A DNA stretch of 64,000 bases from JBDHAC01 sp039588215 (GCA_039588215.1 JBDHAD010000015.1:1-64000), one strand, 5' to 3'. Shown: positions 35,853-43,827, counted from the stretch's first letter. Translations and numbers: made by a program. The notes: generated from the sequence alone by a model not told the origin.

Positions 35853-36838
35853 GCACCTTCTCGGCCACGGGGTGGCCTTATCTGGCGTTGCTCCTCCTCC
35901 TACCGGTGGGCTGGTGGTGGATGCGTCGTCACCGCGTGCGGCTGCCTTACCCGAGCCCGAGGCGGCTCGCCAGCTCCGGTCGGTCCGCCTCACGGGTGTG
36001 GTGGCACTGGCCGACGGTGCTCCGTTCGGTGGCGCTTGTGCTCGTGGCCGTGGCGCTCGTCCAGCCCGTGCGTCTGTGGGAACGCGTGGAAGCGGAACGC
36101 GAGGGGATCGCGATCATGCTCGCGGTGGACATCTCCTCCTCCATGCTTGCGGAGGATTTCCGCCCCGACAACCGGATCGAGGTCGCGAAGCGCGAGGTGA
36201 TCCGCTTCGTGGAAGGCCGGGAATCGGATTGGATCGGGATGGTGGCATTCGCGGGTGAGGCGCTCACCATGGTTCCCGGGACCTTGGATCACGCCGTCGT
36301 CGAGACCGCGGTCGAGAGCCTCGAGGCGGGACAGCTTCGGGATGGGACGGCCATCGGCGTCGCGCTGGCGACCGCGGCGAACCGACTGCGCGAGCTGGAC
36401 CCGGAATCCCGCATCGTCGTCTTGCTCACCGATGGCGATAACAACAGCGGTAGCATCTCTCCCGAGGAAGCGACGGCCGCGGCCGCTTCGCTCGGCATTC
36501 GCATCTACACCATCGGGGTCGGACGGGATGGCGTGGCTCCGGTGCCGGTCGCACGAACGGCGTTCGGCTACCAGTACGCGAACGTGCGAGTGCATGTGAA
36601 CGACGAGCTCCTCGAACAGATGGCGACGTCCACGGGCGGGTTGTACTTCCGGGCCACCGAACCGGAAGGGCTGACGCGGATCTACGAGCGCATCGACGAG
36701 CTCGAGACCACGCCGCTCAAGGAAGTGCGCACGGTGGAGCGGGTCGGGCTTCGCCGGGAGCTGCTGCTCGTGGCCCTCGGGGCTCTCCTGCTCGAGTTGC
36801 TGGGGAGCGCGACGCGCGCGCGACGGGTATGGGCATGA
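35849..36838 (+). CDS. BatA-like VWA-domain membrane protein
   Basis: A 329-residue protein with two N-terminal helices (about 8-24 and 58-74), a VWA domain and one C-terminal helix. The MIDAS motif is LAVDISSSMLAEDFRPDNR, with the conserved Thr in DGTAIGVALATAANRL and the Asp in VVLLTDGDNNSGS. These features match BatA of aerotolerance (Bat) operons. The VWA domain should face the periplasm and bind a divalent metal. Coupled to its neighbours by ATGA overlaps. Confidence 0.9.
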   Translation: MSTFSATGWPYLALLLLLPVGWWWMRRHRVRLPYPSPRRLASSGRSASRVWWHWPTVLRSVALVLVAVALVQPVRLWERVEAEREGIAIMLAVDISSSMLAEDFRPDNRIEVAKREVIRFVEGRESDWIGMVAFAGEALTMVPGTLDHAVVETAVESLEAGQLRDGTAIGVALATAANRLRELDPESRIVVLLTDGDNNSGSISPEEATAAAASLGIRIYTIGVGRDGVAPVPVARTAFGYQYANVRVHVNDELLEQMATSTGGLYFRATEPEGLTRIYERIDELETTPLKEVRTVERVGLRRELLLVALGALLLELLGSATRARRVWA

Positions 36839-37833
36839 TCGGCTCGGACCCTCTTCTGCTGGCCCTCGTAGCGGGTGGGTTCGCCCTCCTGCTGCGGGCA
36901 TGGTCGCTGCGCCGGGCCGACCGCGAACGGGCTGATCTCGCCGAACCCGGGCTGTTAGCGCAGTTCACGCCCCTGCCGACGAAGGAGCTCGCGTGGGTGC
37001 GCGGAGGCCTGCTTGCACTCGGCGTTGGCGCGCTGGCGCTGGCGAGCACCTCGGCGTCGACAGATTCGGCCCGGGAGGATCCGGGCGGCGCCGAGACGAT
37101 CCTCGTACTGGACGCGTCCAACTCGATGCTGGTCGAGGACGCCGAACCGAACCGTCTCGAGGTGCAACGGCGCCTGGCGCGCATCCTGGCGAACCAGCTT
37201 CCGGGACGGGTAGGTGTCGTGTACTTCGCGGGCCGGGCGTATGTGCTCTCCCCGCTCACCACCGATGTGAGCGCGGTCCAGATGTTCGTCGAGGGCGTGC
37301 GGCCAGCAGCGGTCGGGCGCGGCGGCTCTTCGCTAGCCATCGGCATCACCCAGGCGCTCGATCTCCTGTCTGGGGGCGAGGAGGACGCGCGGAAGGCGAT
37401 CGTGCTCTTCTCGGATGGCGAGGAGACCGTCGGACAGCCGCTCCAGGACGCGCTCGGTCGCGCGCGCGACGAGGGTGTCCCGGTGTACACGATCGGGATC
37501 GGTACGGTACAGGGCGGCCAGATTCCGCTTACACGGGACGCCTCGCTGGATCCGGCAACGGCGCTCGGGCGTCGGCGGGGGCCGGGCATCCTGCAGGGTC
37601 CCGACGGGCAACCCGTGGTGAGCCGCCTGGAGGCCGGGAACCTGCGCACGATCGCGAGCGAGACGGGCGGTCGCTATCTGCCCGGAACCGAGGCCAGCCT
37701 CCGACGACTCCGCGGCGACCTGGGTCAGGCGGGGGCCGGTGAGACCGCGACCGGCAACCCGCTCGTGAGCCTGCTTCTCATAACCGCATTCGTGAGCCTA
37801 TGGGCAGAAGCGTTCCTATTGCCCCGCGGCTGA
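36835..37833 (+). CDS. BatB-like VWA-domain membrane protein
   Basis: A 332-residue second VWA protein. The MIDAS motif is LVLDASNSMLVEDAEPNR, with IVLFSDGEETVG later. Hydrophobic helices flank the domain at about 6-22, 56-72 and 311-329. BatA and BatB are paired in these operons and probably form a complex. Two ATGs are available, 36829 and 36835; I prefer 36835 because it gives ATGA overlap with the batA stop like the other junctions. Confidence 0.9.
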   Translation: MIGSDPLLLALVAGGFALLLRAWSLRRADRERADLAEPGLLAQFTPLPTKELAWVRGGLLALGVGALALASTSASTDSAREDPGGAETILVLDASNSMLVEDAEPNRLEVQRRLARILANQLPGRVGVVYFAGRAYVLSPLTTDVSAVQMFVEGVRPAAVGRGGSSLAIGITQALDLLSGGEEDARKAIVLFSDGEETVGQPLQDALGRARDEGVPVYTIGIGTVQGGQIPLTRDASLDPATALGRRRGPGILQGPDGQPVVSRLEAGNLRTIASETGGRYLPGTEASLRRLRGDLGQAGAGETATGNPLVSLLLITAFVSLWAEAFLLPRG

Positions 37834-38519
37834 TGGCACCGGTTCGCGCCCGGTTGCGTTTCGCCGTGCTTGGCGCCCTGCTCGGCGGGGCGGTGGTAAT
37901 CGTGCGAGCGCTACCGGCTCAGGATCCGCCGACTCCCGCCCCCCGGCAGGAGTCGGAGGAGGTCGTTCGGTACCGAGACGAGGCCGAGGGCTCCGATCGA
38001 CCGATCGACCACTACAATCTGGGCACGGCGCTCCTCCGGGACGGCCGTCCGGCCGAGGCGCTCGAGCCGCTCGGGTTGGCAACGGGCAGCGAGCGCCCCA
38101 CCGTCCGTCATAGCGGGTTCTACAACCTGGGTCTGAGCAGCGCGCTCGCGGGGCACCTCGGCGAGTCAGAGGTGCAGGCGAGGCGTGCCCGACTCACCGC
38201 GGCTCGGGACGCGTTCCGGCAGGTCCTGCGCGAGCACGATGATGATGAGGACGCGCGCTGGAATCTGGAGCTGGTGGAGCGGTGGCTCGAGGAGGACGAC
38301 CAGTCGGGCGGGGAAGGAGATGCCGGGGGAGAAGCCGAGGCGCCCGGGGGAGCCGGGGCGGGTGGCGCTCCGAGCGGTGGATCGGGCCAGGAGAGGCAGA
38401 TCAGCCCGGAGGAGGCCGTGGCGCTGCTGGACTCGGCCGGCCGGGCCGAAGCGTCCATCCGGGATAGAGTGATGGGACGCAACCGCTTTCGCGACCCGGT
38501 GGTGGAGAAGAACTGGTAG
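37833..38519 (+). CDS. BatC-like TPR protein
   Basis: A 228-residue exported protein. Residues 1-30 are a signal peptide ending ALPAQ. A short TPR region follows (DHYNLGTALLRDGRPAEALE and FYNLGLSSALAGHLGESEVQ), with a third helix pair DAFRQVLREHDDDEDARWNL. A Gly/Ala-rich linker and the tail QISPEEAVALLDSAGRAEAS complete it, a layout typical of BatC. The start ATG at 37833 overlaps the batB stop as TGATG, which favours it over the ATG at 37800. Last gene of the operon. Confidence 0.82.
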   Translation: MAPVRARLRFAVLGALLGGAVVIVRALPAQDPPTPAPRQESEEVVRYRDEAEGSDRPIDHYNLGTALLRDGRPAEALEPLGLATGSERPTVRHSGFYNLGLSSALAGHLGESEVQARRARLTAARDAFRQVLREHDDDEDARWNLELVERWLEEDDQSGGEGDAGGEAEAPGGAGAGGAPSGGSGQERQISPEEAVALLDSAGRAEASIRDRVMGRNRFRDPVVEKNW

Positions 38520-38561
38520 CGACTCTGGGCGAGCTGTGCGCATGCTAACGCAGCTTCCCGC

Positions 38562-39251
38562 TCAGCGAATGTCTGTCACCAGGGGGACGAACCTCGCCCC
38601 GATCAACCGTTCTTCCTTCAGCGTCCCAGCCTCATCCTTCGTGTAGCGGCTGATCTGCTGCGACCCCATCCCCCCGATCGGGGCCACGAGCGCGCCGGCG
38701 ACGCGGAGCTGGGAGATCAGTACGTCCGGGATCCCACTCGTGGCCGCCGAGATCAAGATCCTGTCGAATGGCGCTTCAGCGCTCCACCCACGCGCCCCGT
38801 CTCCCAGACGGAGCTGAACATGGTCCGCATAGCCGGTGGCCTCGAGCGTCTCGCGTGCCGTTTCCAGGAGCTGTGGGATCCGCTCGACCCCGAACACGTG
38901 GGCGCCGCACGCGGCCAGCACGGCCGCCTGATACCCGGATCCGGCCCCCACCTCGAGCACGCGGCAACCGTCTGTCAGCTCCAGCGCGGTGGCCATGAAT
39001 GCGACGATATAGGGTTGCGAGATCGTCTGACCGTGCCCGAGGGGGAGGGCATGATCGTCGTAGGCGAGGTCACGCTCGCCGGGTGGGACGAAGAGGTGCC
39101 GGGGAACTTCGCGCATGGCGGCGAGCACGCGAGGGTCGGTCAGACCACGGCGGTGGATCTGGCGCTCGACCATATGGTCCCGCCACCGCTCGTACTCTAG
39201 CGCGTCAGGCAGCTGCTCCCCGCGGCCACCAAGCATGAATTTGCGGGCCAT
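38562..39251 (-). CDS. pcm: Protein-L-isoaspartate O-methyltransferase
   Basis: A 229-residue SAM-dependent repair enzyme for isoaspartyl residues. SAM motif I is RVLEVGAGSGYQAAVLAACG, preceded by the family segment VPRHLFVPPGERDLAYDDHALPLGHGQTISQP... (positions about 55-87). Later RLGDGARGW and APFDRILISAAT are motifs II and III. GGAGGTGTCCA before the ATG at 39251 sets the start. It is divergent from selD. Confidence 0.94.
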   Translation of the reverse strand: MARKFMLGGRGEQLPDALEYERWRDHMVERQIHRRGLTDPRVLAAMREVPRHLFVPPGERDLAYDDHALPLGHGQTISQPYIVAFMATALELTDGCRVLEVGAGSGYQAAVLAACGAHVFGVERIPQLLETARETLEATGYADHVQLRLGDGARGWSAEAPFDRILISAATSGIPDVLISQLRVAGALVAPIGGMGSQQISRYTKDEAGTLKEERLIGARFVPLVTDIR

Positions 39252-39397
39252 TGGACACCTCCCGCCACTTCGAAGATAGCCGTGATCGGCCTCGGGGGAA
39301 CGCCCCGCCCGCTGACGCCGACCGGACGTGTGACACGCAGGCCGAACCGCCACGCACGCGTTGCCGCCGTTCGCGCGCCCGCGGTAGGTTCGGGGCC

Positions 39398-40459
39398 ATG
39401 AATACGCCGAGCGCCAAGGCGGCGCGCCTCACGCAATACTCACACGGTGCCGGGTGAGCGTGTAAGCTCGGTCCGGAGGATCTGGACCGTATTCTCGCGT
39501 TCATTCCCCCGATGCGGGACGAGCGGTTGATCATCGGGCTGGACGGGCCCGATGACGCGGCCGTGTATCGTCTCGACGAGGATCGTGCGCTCGTGACGAC
39601 CCTCGACTTCTTCACGCCGCTCGTCGATGGCCCGGACGACTTTGGAGCGATCGCGGCGGCGAACGCGCTCAGCGATCTGTACGCGATGCGCGCTCGACCG
39701 CTGTTCGCCTTGAACATCCTCGCGATCCCGTCGGGTGAGCTCGCTCCCGAGGTCGTGGCCGGAATCCTGCGCGGGGCCGCCGACGTATGCCGCGAGGCAG
39801 GCATCCCCATCGCCGGGGGACATTCGATCGACGATCCAGAGCCCAAGTACGGTCTCGTCGCGGTCGGTCTCGCGGACCCGCGGGCGTTGTATCGGAAGGG
39901 CGGCGCACGCCCGGGCGACGCGATCGTGCTCGGGAAGGCCCTCGGGACCGGGATCATCACCACCGGAATCAAACGTGGTGTGGCGAGCGCCGAGGCGATG
40001 GACGCGGCGATCGCCTCCATGCGACAGCTGAATCAGGGTGCGCTCGACGTCCTGGAGCGGTTCGAGGTCCAGGCGGCGACCGATGTGACGGGGTTTGGTC
40101 TCCTGGGGCACCTGCTCGAGATGTGCAGGGCGTCGGGACTCTCGGCCCGCATCTCGGCGGGCGCACCCGTCGTGCTCCCCGACGTGTTGTCGCTCATCGA
40201 GCAGGGGTGCGTGCCCGGCGGGACGGACAGGAATCGGAAAGCCGTCGAGGACGCCGTGACCTGGGGCAGCGCCGTGGACGAGGCGCGGAAGACGCTCTTG
40301 TGCGACGCTCAGACATCCGGGGGGCTACTCGCCGCCGTTCCCGAGACGGAGGCCGAGCCCCTTCGTGAGGCGCTTGCCGAGGCCGGTTACGCCTCCGCCG
40401 TCATCGGTGCTTTCGGGCCCGAGGCCGACGGCGCAACGTTCATCACAGTGGATCCGTGA
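39398..40459 (+). CDS. selD: Selenophosphate synthetase containing selenocysteine (in-frame UGA at 39455)
   Basis: SelD makes selenophosphate from selenide and ATP for selenocysteine and selenouridine. Reading from the ATG at 39398 gives an N-terminus ending ARLTQYSHGAG, then UGA (39455-39457, codon 20), then ACKLGPEDLDRIL and on in the same frame to 40459: 353 residues if UGA is Sec. E. coli SelD has LTQYSHGAGCGCK at this place, and its first Cys is catalytic; many bacteria have Sec there. The ATP-binding and fold motifs are intact downstream (GPDDAAVYRL, TLDFFTPLVD, IAGGHSIDDPEPKYGLVAVG, TDVTGFGLLGHL, LLCDAQTSGGLL). Conventional calling would start at the internal ATG 39512 and lose the catalytic Sec and Lys. 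A hairpin follows the UGA. Confidence 0.93.
39469..39489 (+). promoter_or_regulatory. Candidate bacterial SECIS hairpin in selD
   Basis: CGGTCC (39469-39474) pairs with GGACCG (39484-39489) around the 9-base loop GGAGGATCT, beginning 11 bases after the UGA. Bacterial SECIS elements lie immediately 3' of the UGA within coding sequence and have G/U-containing apical loops recognised by SelB. Position and loop composition fit, but bacterial SECIS sequences are lineage-specific, so this is inference. Confidence 0.55.
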
Positions 40460-40481
40460 GCCTCCGACAGTAGAGAGACCC

Positions 40482-41153
40482 ATGACGGAGTCGACGCAAG
40501 AGAAGACGACCTCGATCGGGGAGTTCCCCAACCTGGTCGTGCTCGACCACCCCCTCCTCAAGCACAAGATCAGCCTGCTGCGCGACTTGAACACCTCGAA
40601 GAAGGTGTTCAAGGAAGTGGTCGATGAAATCTCGATGCTGATGGCGTACGAGGTGACCGCGAACTTCCCGTTAGAGGAGTACGACGTCGAGACGCCGCTG
40701 GAGGCCACCAGGGGGTTCAAGGTGGGGGGCGACAAGGTCACCCTCGTACCGATCCTGCGGGCGGGTCTCGGGATGGTGGAGGGGGTTCTGCGCCTGCTCC
40801 CGACCATGCGCGTCGGCCACATCGGTCTGCAGCGCGAGCACGACACGCTCGAGCCGGTCGACTACTACTTCAAGATCCCCCCGAATCCGCCCGATCGGCA
40901 CTTCATCGTGACCGACCCGATGCTCGCGACCGGGGGCTCCGCGAGCGCGGCCGTCGGCTTCCTGAAGAAGTCGGGAGCGACCTCGATCCAACTCATGTGT
41001 ATCGTGGCAGCGCCCGAAGGCGTGAAGAGGCTCTTGGACGACCACCCTGAAGTACCGGTGTATGTTGCGGTCCTAGACCGGGAGCTGAACGAGCACGGGT
41101 ACATCCTCCCCGGGCTGGGGGATGCGGGAGATCGCCTGTTCGGCACCGTCTAG
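40482..41153 (+). CDS. upp: Uracil phosphoribosyltransferase
   Basis: A 223-residue salvage enzyme converting uracil and PRPP to UMP. Diagnostic segments are VVLDHPLLKHKISLLRDLNT, VPILRAGLGMVEGVLRLLP, the PRPP loop VTDPMLATGGSASAAVGFLK and the C-terminal uracil-binding YILPGLGDAGDRLFGT. The ATG at 40482 matches the usual family N-terminus; the longer frame from 40365 overlaps selD. With pyrR this window has two UPRT-fold genes. Confidence 0.95.
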   Translation: MTESTQEKTTSIGEFPNLVVLDHPLLKHKISLLRDLNTSKKVFKEVVDEISMLMAYEVTANFPLEEYDVETPLEATRGFKVGGDKVTLVPILRAGLGMVEGVLRLLPTMRVGHIGLQREHDTLEPVDYYFKIPPNPPDRHFIVTDPMLATGGSASAAVGFLKKSGATSIQLMCIVAAPEGVKRLLDDHPEVPVYVAVLDRELNEHGYILPGLGDAGDRLFGTV

Positions 41154-41162
41154 TCCACTTGG

Positions 41163-41192
41163 TCGACACGCTCCGGCGTGCCCCGTTAAGAT
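41163..41192 (+). promoter_or_regulatory. Candidate promoter of the tRNA gene
   Basis: TCGACA (41163-41168) and TAAGAT (41187-41192) are 18 bases apart and end 13 bases before the tRNA. The matches are five of six and four of six. Confidence 0.4.
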
Positions 41193-41205
41193 GACCGCGT
41201 GTGCA

Positions 41206-41279
41206 GGGCCCGTAGCTCAGTTGGTCAGAGCAGGGGACTCATAATCCCAAGGTCGCAGGTTCGAGTCCTGCCGGGCCCA
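41206..41279 (+). tRNA. tRNA with CAU anticodon (elongator Met or lysidine-type Ile)
   Basis: A complete 74-base cloverleaf. The acceptor stem is GGGCCCG/CGGGCCC, the D arm GCTC-AGTTGGTCA-GAGC, the anticodon loop CTCATAA with anticodon CAT at 41240-41242, the T arm GCAGG-TTCGAGT-CCTGC and the discriminator A. CCA is not encoded. The first anticodon-stem pair (G27/A43) is a mismatch. Similar sequences are annotated as either tRNA-Met or tRNA-Ile2; the difference depends on lysidine modification by TilS. Its 3' half is the attachment site of the adjacent element. Confidence 0.93.
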
Positions 41280-41281
41280 TT
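41235..41281 (+). repeat. Attachment-site repeat, tRNA-proximal copy
   Basis: These 47 bases, from the anticodon stem to two bases past the tRNA end, recur at 43600-43626 plus 43666-43685. The pattern is that of a tyrosine-recombinase element integrated into a tRNA 3' half, leaving the tRNA intact at this end. Confidence 0.75.
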
Positions 41282-41314
41282 TACAACTGTCGCGATGGCA
41301 ACTAACTGCGGCAA

Positions 41315-41331
41315 CACGGCAGGGTGCCGTG
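41315..41331. repeat. Small hairpin between tRNA and integrase remnant
   Basis: CACGGCA and TGCCGTG form a 7-bp stem with a 3-base loop. It may serve as a terminator for the integrase strand or for the tRNA, or be part of the recombination site. Confidence 0.4.
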
Positions 41332-41374
41332 CCGCATGCGTGGGCCGATTTTTTGTCGGTTCTTTGCCGTTGCT

Positions 41375-41965
41375 TCATGATCCTGTCCCGATCGAAACCA
41401 CCTTCCGGTCTGGTTCCGGCAGTCGGCTGTAGTGTTCACCCAGCTTCGCGACCTGCGATCGGAGCACGTCTCGGCCCGATATTGCGTATCGGTCGAAGAT
41501 CGAACGTGTCTGATGGCCCAGCAACGACATGGCATGCGTATCGGGAATCCCGGCCTCCAGCATTTGGACGGCAGCAGATTGTCGCAGATCGTGGAACCGG
41601 AGGTCGGGCAGCTTCGCCTTGTCGCAGGCCGTCGCCCACGCCTTCCTGAAGCTGCCTATGGCCTCGCCCGCTCGCGGCCCGTCCGGGTAGAAAAACAGAT
41701 GCGTAATGATTCGCCCCGTGGTTTTCTCGACCTCGCTGCATACTCGAACGGATACCCTGTCGAATCCGTGGCTGGCTCTGTCGCCGCTAGAGCGGGCTGG
41801 GCATAGGAGAGCGATCGGGATAGCTTTCGGGGTTGCGGATCTAGATATCCCTATTGTTATGCTGGGTGGTTGGTCGGGCGTATTGGCTGTTGCACGGGTC
41901 TCGACCATGAGCATCAGAATCCAACCGTGTTTACAGTACAAGCGACTTGCCGTCCGCGCAGTCAT
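41375..41965 (-). pseudogene. Tyrosine recombinase (integrase) C-terminal remnant
   Basis: The last 120 residues (DNA 41375 to about 41734) match the catalytic domain of phage-type integrases: AIGSFRKAWATACDKAKLPD, then FHDLRQSAAVQMLEAGIPDT, SLLGHQTRSIFDRYAI. The His-x-x-Arg box, the Gly-His and the nucleophilic Tyr are recognisable, though the His usually found two residues after the Arg is Gln. The N-terminal SAM-like domain, the first catalytic Arg and the beta-hairpin Lys are missing; the upstream 75 codons of the frame are not integrase-like. It lies right next to the tRNA, as expected for the integrase of a tRNA-targeted element, and is probably inactive. Confidence 0.8.
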
Positions 41966-42227
41966 CCAATCTCACCTCAGTCCCTGTTCGACTTCCAAGC
42001 CTAGTTCAGACGCCACGAGAAAGTGGCAGCGGCGCGCAACCCATTCGGTCGCCTGTCGCTTCTTCGTAGGAACGTCATCTGTGGCTCGACGATTGTACCG
42101 GGCCGGAGTCGAGGCCGATCCGGCCTATGGCATCCCACGCCGCTCTTTCCAGCTCGCGCGCGGCCACGCGCTCCAACACTGGCGCTGTCGGCTCGCGATC
42201 CTTTCCTCTCTACGTTTTGGAGGAACC

Positions 42228-43409
42228 ATGCGCTACTTAAAACTCCCCCTCGCGATCGCCCTTGTGACCGCCCTCGCCACGGCGTGCGAAGAGTCACACC
42301 GGGCAACCGGACCCGAGGGAATCGCGCCATCGACGGATCAGGCGGTCCAGTCGGCCACGGGCGATGCCGAACAGCTTCCGACGCCAGCCTTCTCGGCGGA
42401 GAGCGAGGTTCAGACTATCGGAGCGAAGATGTTGCTCTACCAGTCGGACGGCGGTTCGGCCCCCGGTTTCCTGGAGAGCCAGCTAGTGGCCACCGGGCTC
42501 TTTGCTCCTGCTGACATCGACATCGTCTTCATGCCGATCACGCCACTACCGCTTGCGAACCTCCTTCAGTATGACTGCGTGTTGGCATGGACGGATGCAC
42601 CTCCGCCGAACCCGGTGGCGCAGGGCGATCGTTTGAAGGAGTACGCGGACGCCGGCGGACGGGTGATCCTCACCACGTACGCCTATTCGCCACCTGTAAG
42701 CCCCTGGGAGCTCCAGGGTGGGATCATGGGAACCGGGTACAGTCCGTTCGTGAACAGCAATACGCGACTGTTCAGCTTCCCCCGCTCGCTGAACTTTGGG
42801 ACGGCGCTCACGGGACACGAGATCCTGAGCGGAGTCGCCGACTTCACGTACGGCGGTAACTCCAACTACTCGCAGGTCACGTTGGACCCCGGAGCCTTGC
42901 TCATCGGGAGCGACAACTTCGGCGTGCCCCTGATCGGCATGAGCGCGTCGGACCGCGTTGTGGGAGTCAACGTTTATCCGGGTAACGTATTCATCAAATC
43001 GCCCGGGGTATTCCGGACGCTCGCGAACGCATGCACGGCCCGGACCGTCATCGAGGTTGACATCGACATCAAGCCGGGCAGCTTCCCGAACTCGATCAAC
43101 CCGAGGAGCAACGGCGTCGTGCCCGTGGCGATCCTCGGGAGCCCCGACTTCGACGTGACGACCGTGGACGTCACCACACTCGCCTTCGGGCCCGCGGGAG
43201 CCGCACCCGCGCACGACCTGACGGATCCGGTCACGTATGCGGATCACCTCCAGGACGTGAACCTGGACGGCTACCTGGACCTTGTGTCGCACTACCGTCA
43301 GAAGGAAACGGGGCTCGCTCCGGGTGACACCGAGGCGTGCATCGACGGCGCCACGAACGGTGGAACACCGATCCAAGGCTGCGACTCCGTGCGAGTGCTC
43401 GACCACTAA
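42228..43409 (+). CDS. Two-domain lipoprotein carried by the tRNA-linked element
   Basis: A 393-residue exported protein. The leader MRYLKLPLAIALVTALATAC has a clear lipobox (ATAC). Residues about 60-280 form a Rossmann-like domain (AKMLLYQSDGGSAPGFLESQ, KEYADAGGRVILTTYAY) resembling GATase-like or DUF4350-type folds. The C-terminus carries the recurrent bacterial module IDIKPGSFPNSINPRSNGVV followed by PVAILGS and DVNLDGYLDL, seen at the ends of many secreted proteins. GGAGGAACC before the ATG at 42228 fixes the start. The preceding 260 bases after the integrase frame hold no gene. Its role is unknown. Confidence 0.82.
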   Translation: MRYLKLPLAIALVTALATACEESHRATGPEGIAPSTDQAVQSATGDAEQLPTPAFSAESEVQTIGAKMLLYQSDGGSAPGFLESQLVATGLFAPADIDIVFMPITPLPLANLLQYDCVLAWTDAPPPNPVAQGDRLKEYADAGGRVILTTYAYSPPVSPWELQGGIMGTGYSPFVNSNTRLFSFPRSLNFGTALTGHEILSGVADFTYGGNSNYSQVTLDPGALLIGSDNFGVPLIGMSASDRVVGVNVYPGNVFIKSPGVFRTLANACTARTVIEVDIDIKPGSFPNSINPRSNGVVPVAILGSPDFDVTTVDVTTLAFGPAGAAPAHDLTDPVTYADHLQDVNLDGYLDLVSHYRQKETGLAPGDTEACIDGATNGGTPIQGCDSVRVLDH

Positions 43410-43440
43410 TCCTCGCCACCGACAGTAAACTCGAACCAAA

Positions 43441-43465
43441 GGGGCGGCTCCACCGGGGCCGCCCC
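43441..43465 (+). terminator. Terminator hairpin after the lipoprotein gene
   Basis: GGGGCGGC and GCCGCCCC form an 8-bp stem with a 9-base loop, preceded by AAA, 31 bases after the stop codon. Only a short T-containing tail follows. Confidence 0.6.
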
Positions 43466-43599
43466 TCGTGCATCCACCTTGCCGCGACCTTGCCGTGCTA
43501 CACGGTATCATGGCCTACGTCGTGGAAACGCCGAACCGGAAAACCTGCCCCGTTGTGCCGTATCGTGTCCTGACGTCCTTCGTGGTCAGCCCCAGAAAC

Positions 43600-43685
43600 G
43601 GACTCATAATCCCAAGGTCGCAGGTTGAAGCTGCGGCCGCTTGGCGGCCTCGCTTGGCTTCGCCTCGAGTCCTGCCGGGCCCATT
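43600..43685 (+). repeat. Distal attachment-site repeat: split tRNA 3' half
   Basis: 43600-43626 repeats 41235-41261 exactly and 43666-43685 repeats 41262-41281 exactly. The two halves are separated by 39 extra bases (43627-43665). The 5' half of the tRNA is absent, so this is not a functional tRNA gene. It marks the far end of the element. Confidence 0.75.
43627..43665. repeat. 39-bp hairpin-forming insertion in the distal att copy
   Basis: The insertion contains GGCCGC-TTG-GCGGCC (a 6-bp hairpin) flanked by GAAGC and GCTTC, so nearly the whole segment can fold. It falls between the second T and the C of the T-loop sequence of the tRNA copy. Confidence 0.6.
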
Positions 43686-43710
43686 CCCTCAAGGTCACAT
43701 CACGAACGCA

Positions 43711-43738
43711 GAAGAGCCCCGGTGGTCCGGGGCTCTTC
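43711..43738. terminator. Strong 12-bp terminator-like hairpin
   Basis: GAAGAGCCCCGG and CCGGGGCTCTTC pair perfectly around the tetraloop TGGT. It is just beyond the distal att copy, so before integration it would have lain about 25 bases after the tRNA and was probably the tRNA terminator. It now also lies at the 3' side of the minus-strand TPR gene. Confidence 0.7.
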
Positions 43739-43827
43739 GCGCATCTGACGTACGAGTGGTGCCGACCCGTGCCTACCTGACCACCGGATCCGAGCTACGG
43801 CCCGGCGTGGCTCCCGGATCTTGAGGA

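Noticed and set aside
39251..39457. 68-codon plus-strand frame ending MNTPSAK...SHGAG
   Set aside because: Its last 19 codons are the true N-terminus of SelD; the stop is the recoded UGA, so it is not a separate gene.
43600..43685. Second tRNA gene
   Set aside because: Only the 3' half is present and it is split by 39 bases; no acceptor 5' strand or D arm exists upstream.
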